Of a DNA stretch of 34,581 bases, positions 29,400-34,581 are shown piece after piece (the first letter of the stretch is position 1; every line of letters starts with the position of its first letter). The stretch spans positions 920,147 to 954,727 of the forward strand of contig BJOX01000117.1 in the NCBI GenBank assembly GCA_009731375.1. Reading direction: 5' to 3'. Source of the DNA: Paulinella micropora. Its lineage: Eukaryota; Cercozoa; Imbricatea; Euglyphida. Made by a program: the position numbers and the translations under genes. Below the pieces are notes generated by a model. That model searched no databases. It was not told where the DNA came from and saw only the letters and a program-made list of their open reading frames with translations.

Positions 29400-29675
29400 A
29401 ATTAAATTATTATTTAATACAATCATCACCCTTAATTTAAGTTGTGCGATTGCTTCTTCACAAATTTGCCATTTGTGGATATTCAACATGGTCGGATCAG
29501 CTAGTAATGCTATGTTTCTCTGTTCATTCCAAAACTTAAAAGCCTTACTATATCGTTGAAGCGTTTCTCTTCTTGTGTATTTTTTACTCCTTCTATCGTG
29601 TGCTAGTGCTTCTGGAAAATGTAAGTTATATAGTTCTTTCAATTCCTTGTCCGCTTGTTTCATTATAGAAGACAT
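29397..29675 (-). CDS. Small helical protein of unknown function
   Basis: 92 residues, MSSIMKQADKELKELYNLHF at the start, a basic patch (HDRRSKKYTRRETLQRY), FKFWNEQRN, and a Leu/Ile-rich C-terminal helix. The start at 29675 is directly behind TTATATAAT on the minus strand. No family recognised; it belongs to the array of small early-type genes near the right TIR. Confidence 0.55.
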   Translation of the reverse strand: MSSIMKQADKELKELYNLHFPEALAHDRRSKKYTRRETLQRYSKAFKFWNEQRNIALLADPTMLNIHKWQICEEAIAQLKLRVMIVLNNNLI

Positions 29676-29679
29676 ATTA

Positions 29680-29722
29680 TATAAGTAATAATATTTATTT
29701 CTTTAAATGGTTTTACATTTTA
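29680..29722 (-). promoter_or_regulatory. Repeated promoter block, copy B
   Basis: Second copy of the 29357-29399 block, again straddling the stop of the preceding gene (29713) and the promoter of the next (start 29675). Confidence 0.6.
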
Positions 29723-29946
29723 TTTTTATAATACCTTTCAATGTCATCCTTTCTACGAGTTATACGAATAACTTTATGTCCTCCTATCATAACCTCTTCT
29801 TTCTCCGCGAAGAAGTCTCTATGAAAGTCAGATTTTTCATGTTGATATTTTCCATATATACCTATTACCTTACCACATACACAGGTGTATTTCTGTTTTC
29901 TTCTTTCCTTTACATATTCCGCTCTCTTCTGTTTGCGAGTATCCAT
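29713..29946 (-). CDS. Small zinc-finger-like basic protein
   Basis: 77 residues from ATG at 29946. Basic N terminus (MDTRKQKRAEYVKERRKQ), then YTCVCGKVIGIYGKYQHEKS followed by DFH: Cys-x-Cys ... His-x5-His spacing, a C2H2-like finger seen in short viral and MIZ/matrin-like proteins. C-terminal part with RITRRKDDIERYYKNK. Preceded by TCTTATATAG adjacent to the ATG. It is the outermost gene before the right TIR; probably a DNA-binding regulator. Confidence 0.6.
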   Translation of the reverse strand: MDTRKQKRAEYVKERRKQKYTCVCGKVIGIYGKYQHEKSDFHRDFFAEKEEVMIGGHKVIRITRRKDDIERYYKNKM

Positions 29947-29974
29947 CTATATAAGATAGAATTTTCTTTTTATT

Positions 29975-30137
29975 ATATATACATGTTTTCTTGAAGTGTG
30001 CTGTATAAGGCTATTTGGTTGTTTTTGTTTCTTTGTATTTATTTTACTGGGAAATCAATAGGAGGGGGTGCGATACATTTTACGAAGGTCGTTTTTGAGG
30101 AAAAAAAACGACCCAGTAAATTGTGTATTTATCTACT
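29975..30137 (-). repeat. Right terminal inverted repeat (163 bp)
   Basis: Inverted copy of 8591-8753 with one mismatch. Outer end is ...TTTATCTACT, then A and CGGAA. An open frame beginning inside it at 29998 runs in phase into the host gene. Confidence 0.95.
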
Positions 30138-30138
30138 A

Positions 30139-30143
30139 CGGAA
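30139..30143. repeat. Right target-site duplication, CGGAA
   Basis: Matches 8586-8590. Host coding resumes at 30144. Confidence 0.75.
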
Positions 30144-30864
30144 GGGCAAACAGAAATGTGGGAAGCTGTCCCAGCAGGCAATTCGTAACTCTTCAAGGAA
30201 AGCAAAAAAGCAGAAGTTGGACAAGGCTTCTTTCGTGCGAGAGCAACGGGAACAGGACCCGCAGTATGGCCGTGGGACGGGGGCAGTTTCTCTCGAAGTG
30301 GGGGCAGAATCTCTCAAAGTGGGGGCAGAGCTTCTCGAGAATTTTGAAATGGAATTTTCTGTCATCACCCCCAAAGGGGCTGGAGTGCATTATATGACCA
30401 GAAAGGAGTACTGGGGGGGTGTAGCGAGGGAGAAGATGACGCCAGTAAAAGTGCCAGATGCGAATGGGTGTGTGGGTAGAACAGGAGAGCCATACCTGCG
30501 AGAGATGTGGCAGTGGCAGGAGACAGATGATAGGTGTAGAATAGATAAGTATGTGGGGAAAGAGATAGTGCTAGAGAAGGTGTCCAAGCAGACTAGGAGA
30601 CAGAGAAAGCAGAGGTGTGGGGCTGTGGTAGGGGAGGTTAGGCGAATGTTAGGTGAGGAGCATAGGTTGACAGAAGCAGAGGTGAATGATTATCATGAAA
30701 TGGTGAAAGAAATGTATGAAAACTATGCTGCCCTGCCTGACGAGAAAGAGATAGCAGATATAGCATACCAGGCACTCCTGCACATGGATTGCAATGTCAT
30801 GTCGGATAAGAAAGTTCGGACTTTGTTGGGAGCAGTCCAGCATCCATTTCTGTCTGGCCAGAAG
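30144..30864 (+). CDS. Interrupted host gene, continuation of exon 1
   Basis: Continues the frame of 8556-8590 (codon AAG split by the insertion). Basic start (GKQKCGKLSQQ, then SSRKAKKQKLDKASFVREQR), a three-fold 24-bp repeat at about 30275-30340 encoding (S/A)LxVGAE units, then a mixed globular stretch with MTRKEYWGG, GRTGEPYLREMWQW and helices (EVNDYHEMVKEMYENY). It ends ...FLSGQK at a GT donor (30865). This exon plus 30918-31340 seems the N-terminal half of a larger family protein. Evidence for a real gene: long open frame, exact joining across the insertion, spliceable intron. Confidence 0.65.
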
Positions 30865-30917
30865 GTCAGCTTTGCTTTTTTTTCTTGTCTCTTGTCATAG
30901 CAATTTGTGTGATGTAG
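30865..30917 (+). other. 53-nt GT-AG intron of the host gene
   Basis: Starts GTCAGC and ends GATGTAG, with a T-rich tract in the middle (CTTTTTTTTCTTGTCTCTTG). Removal keeps the frame (phase 0), whereas reading through reaches a stop at 30898-30900. Confidence 0.65.
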
Positions 30918-31340
30918 TTGGCGGAAAAGAGAAAAGAACTAACAAAAGAAGTAAATTTGAAGTACGATCTCAAGGTTTCAGCAGATGGTTTATCTGCGAG
31001 TGCGAATGTCTACACGATTCTAACGGAGTTGGAAGCAAAATGGATGAAGGATGGGGGAGGGGAAGCCGATACGCTGATGATACCAGTGGGGGGGGATGGA
31101 AGAAAAACTGGGGCAACTCTCAATTCAGTACTGTGGTCGATCAAGGTTTTTGCAGTTGATGCTGAAAAGAAATTGGTGCAGGGCTTTCCGCACCCTACCA
31201 GTCAAGAGGGGATCTTCCCTGTCCTCATTTCTAGGTGCGGGGAAGAGCTGGAGAAGCTCAAGCAGTCCGCAGGTAACATAACGTGGGGGCATAAGGAGGG
31301 GGCAGAACTGCTAAGGCAGTATGAGCGGTTGTTGCTCTAA
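30918..31340 (+). CDS. Interrupted host gene, exon 2 (GDGRKxG family)
   Basis: 141 codons including stop, LAEKRKELTKEVNLKYDLKV, then the core GGDGRKTGATLNSVLWSIKV and FPHPTSQEGIFPVLISRCGEE. From memory this matches a multi-copy family of large uncharacterised proteins in protists and invertebrates, which have SGDGR(K/Q)xG here and later a GDxKxLxxxxGxxxAxxxxxCxxC block; the latter is found downstream at 31780-31890. The conserved Asp residues suggest a transposase-like RNase H fold; that is inference. The frame stops at 31338-31340, or this may be the donor region of the next intron. Confidence 0.55.
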   Translation: MAEKRKELTKEVNLKYDLKVSADGLSASANVYTILTELEAKWMKDGGGEADTLMIPVGGDGRKTGATLNSVLWSIKVFAVDAEKKLVQGFPHPTSQEGIFPVLISRCGEELEKLKQSAGNITWGHKEGAELLRQYERLLL

Positions 31341-31401
31341 TTTTTTTTGAAGTTAGCGTAGGGGCAGTTCTTTATTGATCTGCCCCCACGTTAACGTCAA
31401 A

Positions 31402-31478
<77 letters not shown>

Positions 31479-31740
31479 CTTTTCGTTTTTTCTCTTTTTG
31501 CTTCTCGCTTACTAGGAAAATCTATGAGGAAGCTAACATTTGTTCGTTTCCCCATGGATTTTCCCAAATCTTTCTCTCTCTCTCTCTCTCTCTCTTTCCG
31601 TTAAGTTATTAACAATAAAACTTTATTAATAATTGAATTAGTTTTATTAATACTTGAATTAGCTTTATTAATAATTGAATTAGTTTTATTTATTAATACT
31701 ATTGATATAAATTTTTATTAATAACTTGTAGGTGAGCTTT
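31341..31740 (+). other. Stem-loop, poly-T and AT-repeat segment, possible intron
   Basis: Holds an imperfect stem TTAGCGTAGGGGCAG (31353-31367) / CTGCCCCCACGTTAA (31380-31394), a run of 73 T (31406-31478), a CT microsatellite (about 31571-31598) and AT-rich repeats with GAATTAGTTTTATTAAT units. The 3' end is TTTTTATTAATAACTTGTAG, a plausible acceptor leading into GAGCTTTTAGCTTACCTGG (reading ELLAYLEQLENIG). No gene. Confidence 0.4.
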
Positions 31741-33060
31741 TAGCTTACCTGGAGCAACTCGAAAATATTGGATGGACATCCCGGACACCGGCTGCCATTA
31801 CAAGGTTAAACTTTTTGTGACCGGTGACATGAAGTGGCTGCTTTCATGCACCGGGCATAAAGCAGCCTCTTCCGATAACTCTTGTTTTTTGTGCACGTAC
31901 CGTTCAGACGATAGAGCAGATTTAGAGGTAGAGTGAGGTGTGACTAGAAAAAGCACGGATGATGCATCACATCCCGGAAAAAAACATACACATCACTTTT
32001 TCACTTCGTCCCACTTGAAAGACACATACCCGACTTGCTGCACATGATGTTGCGTGTGTGCGGCCGCATGACCGATTATATTATACGAGAGATTTTGACA
32101 GGAAAGCCTCGTGTCCCTTGGAGCCTGGACATTCCGCCTGATTCCCCGTACGCGTTCCTTGACGCAAGACTCGCGCAGTTCAAAGCTATACTTGCAGGCA
32201 CAAGTGGCAGGGCGGGAAAGGTAATTTCCGGTTTTAAATGTCGGTACAATGCTGACAAAAAAGAACATGAATGGACAGGTCTTGATCGCGGGGTAGCGTT
32301 GCGACGTTTTATGACGGAAATTTACGAAGACAATTTGAATTTTGAAAATATTTTCTGCCCGGGCCGCTGAAAAAATATTAAGACTTTTTGCGAGGGCTGG
32401 TGGACTCAATTTTGCAAAATCAACAATCCTCGTATTTTCACCCATGCGGAAGCAAACTCATTCGTTCTTCCTTGAACTCACTTCCATGAAATATCAAGGC
32501 CCCCCTCATCCTTTCATCGAGGATGGGACTTGGTATTTGAAGTCACCGGGTAGAAGCGGTGAACCAAACGATATCGTTTACTGGCGGGGGGATGGGAAGG
32601 AAGTGAGAGGTGAGAATGGGCCCGTTATGCGCAGGAAGGATGTATATCCTTACGGTATTTTCGATCCGGACTTCATTACTCCATACATGCATCAAGTTAC
32701 CGTTAATCATATCGCATTTTTTTTGAAGGCTCACGGAACTATTTACTGGTTTTCTTGCCAGTCGCTAGAGCTATTAATAGTGAACAACATGCATTCACAG
32801 CTTTTTTTTCAAGCGTAACACTAGTCGCGATACGTGGATGTTAGAGCTTTTACAGGCTAACTATCGCGTAAAAGAGCTCCAGTTCAAGTTCCGGGGGTAC
32901 ATTGAAAAAGGACTACAAGTTCCGTTGCTCAATTTGTGCTAATTACTGCGTGTACAAAAAACCTTTCCAGAAACATGAAGAAGAGTGCCGCGCTGCAGCA
33001 GAAGTTGACTTAGACCTTCTAATAGGTCTTAGCAAGGAGAGGATGTGGGCGGATGAGGAT
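31741..33060 (+). pseudogene. Broken downstream part of the host GDGR/GDMKW-family gene
   Basis: Pieces in several frames in the order expected of the family: ELLAYLEQLENIGW; then YKVKLFVTGDMKWLLSCTGH with ASSDNSCFLC (about 31790-31900); then IPDLLHMMLRVCGRMTDYII (from about 32025) to 32370; then 32342-32818 (KYQGPPHPFIEDGTWYLKSP, HIAFFLKAHGTIYWF, SQLFF); then NTSRDTWMLELLQANYRVKE; and finally a C2H2/C2HC-type finger FRCSICANYC...KHEEEC at 32905-32985. At least four frame changes and one stop separate the parts. The Asp in GDGR and that in GDMKW are candidates for catalytic residues, with a metal-binding Cys pair after. Either a decayed transposon-derived gene or an intron-rich gene with assembly indels. 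Confidence 0.5.
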
Positions 33061-33267
33061 TTTTTTTTTATTAATAAATGTATTCAAGTATTAATACAAT
33101 TTCATTATTATTAATATTAAACCGGCCTCCGTGTATAAAAGTTACGTTGTTGTAATAAAACATTTTATTAATATATAATAATTCCTAGCAACTTAACCAA
33201 AAAATGTCTTATTGTGACGGTTAAAAATCGATTTTGCAGTTGATGCTGAAGCCAGCGACACCTAAAG
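33061..33267. other. AT-rich sequence, no gene seen
   Basis: TTATTAAT-rich sequence similar to 31612-31740 (AATAAAAC.TTTATTAAT words in both), possibly marking the two ends of a repeat around the broken gene. Confidence 0.4.
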
Positions 33268-33308
<41 letters not shown>

Positions 33309-33353
33309 GGGGGGGGGGGGGCGGCGCGGGCGCNNNNNNNNNNNNNNNNNNNN

Positions 33354-33413
<60 letters not shown>

Positions 33414-33540
33414 AGCTTGAGCTTGAGGCCGCTGCGTTGCGGCGGCGGCGGCGGGCAACCTAAAAAGAAGAAGCAAGAAGAAGAAGCAAGAAGAAGAAGA
33501 AGCAAGAAGAAGAAGAAGCAAGAAGAAGAAAATGTTTGAG
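33268..33540. repeat. Poly-A, poly-G (with 20-N gap) and GAA-rich microsatellite
   Basis: 33 A (33268-33300), 21 G, a short GC stretch, 20 N (33334-33353), 59 G (33354-33412), then AAGAAGAAGCAAG repeats from about 33460 to 33530. Predicted poly-Gly and poly-Pro frames across it are not genes. Confidence 0.9.
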
Positions 33541-33608
33541 AAAAAAAAAGAGGGGGGGGGGGTGGACCTACCCAATCGTTCGCCTCTGCGTATTCCGTTC
33601 TCATCGAC

Positions 33609-34356
33609 TTATACTTTTTTTGCGCCTTTTGCGCCCTTACTGCGAGGGCAACGCTTCATACCCGCAGTAGGGTGGTCCAGCTTCCATTGCTTTTTACAGC
33701 CGGTACACAAATGCCCGCAACTGTTCGGAGGGGCGGGCGGTGCGGGCGCGGGCGGGGCAGCGATCTCTTCCTGTGTGTGTATATAAGTGTATGCATATTC
33801 ATTGCATGCATGAAATGTATGTATGTATATATGCATGCATGAATTACCTCTGGCCCGTCGTCGTCGTCGGTGTCCACGTTCACTTCCAGAAGCCGCTCAA
33901 CATGGCGATCCAATTGCATGCGGGGGGTCCAGGGCTCATCTTCGTCTTCCTCCCCCTCCCCCTCCCCTCTTTACCCCTCCCCCTCCCCATCTACCTTTGC
34001 TTCCTCCTTCCCCTTCTTTTTCCGACTATCCATCTTCTCATATTTCTTTTTCTCACTCTCATCCTCCTCATCGTAAACATTCAATAACCCCCCCCCCCCC
34101 CCCCCCCCCTTTCCTCTTTCTCCTCTCTAGCTACCCTCTCCGCACTCTCCCTACTCCCACTAAGAGTTAACTTACATTTTTCTACCATCACCTCCCCCTC
34201 CCTAACTCGCTTCTCATACTGTTCGAGGCGGGATTGGACGTGCTCCCGCAGCCTCAGCCCCCCATTTCTGCATTGCTCGCAGTCAAGGGGGCTGAGGAAT
34301 TGAAGACAAAGCTCAAGGGGGACAGGGGCTTCCGTTTGCATTTTTTCCCTTCTCAT
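33609..34356 (-). CDS. C-terminal part of a minus-strand host gene with an intron
   Basis: The last exon (33609-33770) encodes a Pro/Ala linker and a Cys-rich end, CGHLCTGCKKQWKLDHPT... then a basic tail KGAKGAKK. The intron at 33771-33847 starts GTAATTC and ends CACACACAG on the minus strand, and keeps the frame. The upstream exon is acidic (MQLDRHVERLLEVNV, DTDDDDGPE), preceded by G-run-interrupted Lys/Glu-rich sequence. The 34081-34356 part has CEQCRNGGLRLREHVQSRLE and a coiled-coil helix ending at a C/G homopolymer (34088-34109), where the frame is uncertain. The paired Cys-x2-Cys motifs suggest zinc binding. No named family. Confidence 0.5.
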
Positions 34357-34541
34357 CCCGGTTGTGCCGGACCCTGGACTACCTCATAGGGGGGGGGGGG
34401 ACTGTTGATGTAGGAGGCGTAGAAGGGCTTTCCCCTGTGGGTTCCCTCATCCTTGTTGAGGTAAAACCAGCCACGGCCGCTGCTCATGAGCAATGCCAAT
34501 CGCCACCCAGGGCCCTCCGTCCCCTTGGCTTCCTCGTCCTG

Positions 34542-34578
<37 letters not shown>

Positions 34579-34581
34579 GGG
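34357..34581. other. GC-rich end with poly-G runs
   Basis: No gene resolved. Poly-G runs at about 34390-34402 and 34542-34577; the window ends within the second run. The minus-strand gene above may continue through here. Confidence 0.6.

Larger units (their letters stand above)
8591..30137. mobile_element. Endogenous Polinton-like virus / virophage-type element
   Basis: Bounded by 163-bp TIRs beginning AGTAGATAAATACACA and flanked by a short target duplication. Inside are the diagnostic genes of this virus group: protein-primed DNA polymerase B, packaging ATPase, adenovirus-type protease, penton-type minor capsid protein and double-jelly-roll-type major capsid protein, in the conserved order ATPase-protease-minor-major capsid. 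Length including N runs is 21,547 bases, within the usual 15-30 kb. Coding density on 11,500-29,950 is high and AT-rich, unlike the flanks. No integrase, helicase or primase was found in readable sequence. Several core genes are frame-broken, so this copy may not be functional as assembled. Confidence 0.93.

Noticed and set aside
33168-33604. Poly-Pro/poly-Gly/poly-Phe proteins across the A/G homopolymers
   Set aside because: Frames depend on homopolymer lengths next to an N run; homopolymer G may be artefactual.

Overview
The window looks like a scaffold from a eukaryotic protist or microalga. Its flanks are repeat-rich and contain GT-AG introns, a Ty3/gypsy-like RNase H remnant, microsatellites and large homopolymers. 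Into this is inserted an endogenous Polinton-like virus / virophage-type element with 163-bp terminal inverted repeats (TIRs) at 8591-8753 and 29975-30137. Runs of N interrupt it, so gene content and sizes near the gaps are provisional.

Left flank (1-8590): a near-perfect 9-bp satellite (308 copies), CTAGTA-rich simple sequence, two AT-rich palindromic repeat arrays in opposite orientation around a 1.6-kb GC-richer segment with the gypsy RNase H fragment, two possible minus-strand host coding remnants, and the first 12 codons of a host gene.

Element (8591-30137, about 21.5 kb including gaps): a left arm of about 1.8 kb with almost no recognisable coding, then a 962-base gap. Next come small genes, a long fibre ending in a peptidase S74 chaperone domain, a two-TM membrane protein, the FtsK/HerA-type packaging ATPase, a small basic protein, a coiled-coil protein, the adenovirus-type maturation cysteine protease, the minor capsid (penton) protein and the major capsid protein, all on the plus strand. 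The order ATPase - protease - penton - major capsid is the usual morphogenesis module of virophages and Polinton-like viruses. After another virion-like gene, the strand switches to a replication block on the minus strand: two proteins with a similar small C-terminal domain, a protein-primed family B DNA polymerase, and a row of small basic or zinc-finger proteins next to the right TIR. No integrase is visible; it may lie in a gap.

The insertion is sharply defined. The TIRs are flanked by CGGAA on both sides (GCGGAA / ACGGAA if six bases are counted). Removing the element and one repeat copy rejoins the host reading frame exactly. The host gene resumes at 30144, has a 53-nt intron, and seems to continue in broken form to about 33050. 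It carries GDGRKxG and GDMKW...C..C motifs of a multi-copy eukaryotic family that may be transposase-derived. The far right flank holds A/G homopolymers and the end of a minus-strand host gene with a clear intron.

At least six hallmark or core element genes carry one-base frame breaks, mostly in homopolymers, and the penton gene carries a 152-bp tandem duplication. Fragments of a second polymerase and a second fibre copy sit between N runs. This means either a decaying provirus family or an unpolished assembly that mixes several similar copies. The most unusual feature is an intergenic cassette with paired, covarying stems that recurs before the ATPase, the coiled-coil gene and the gene after the major capsid gene.
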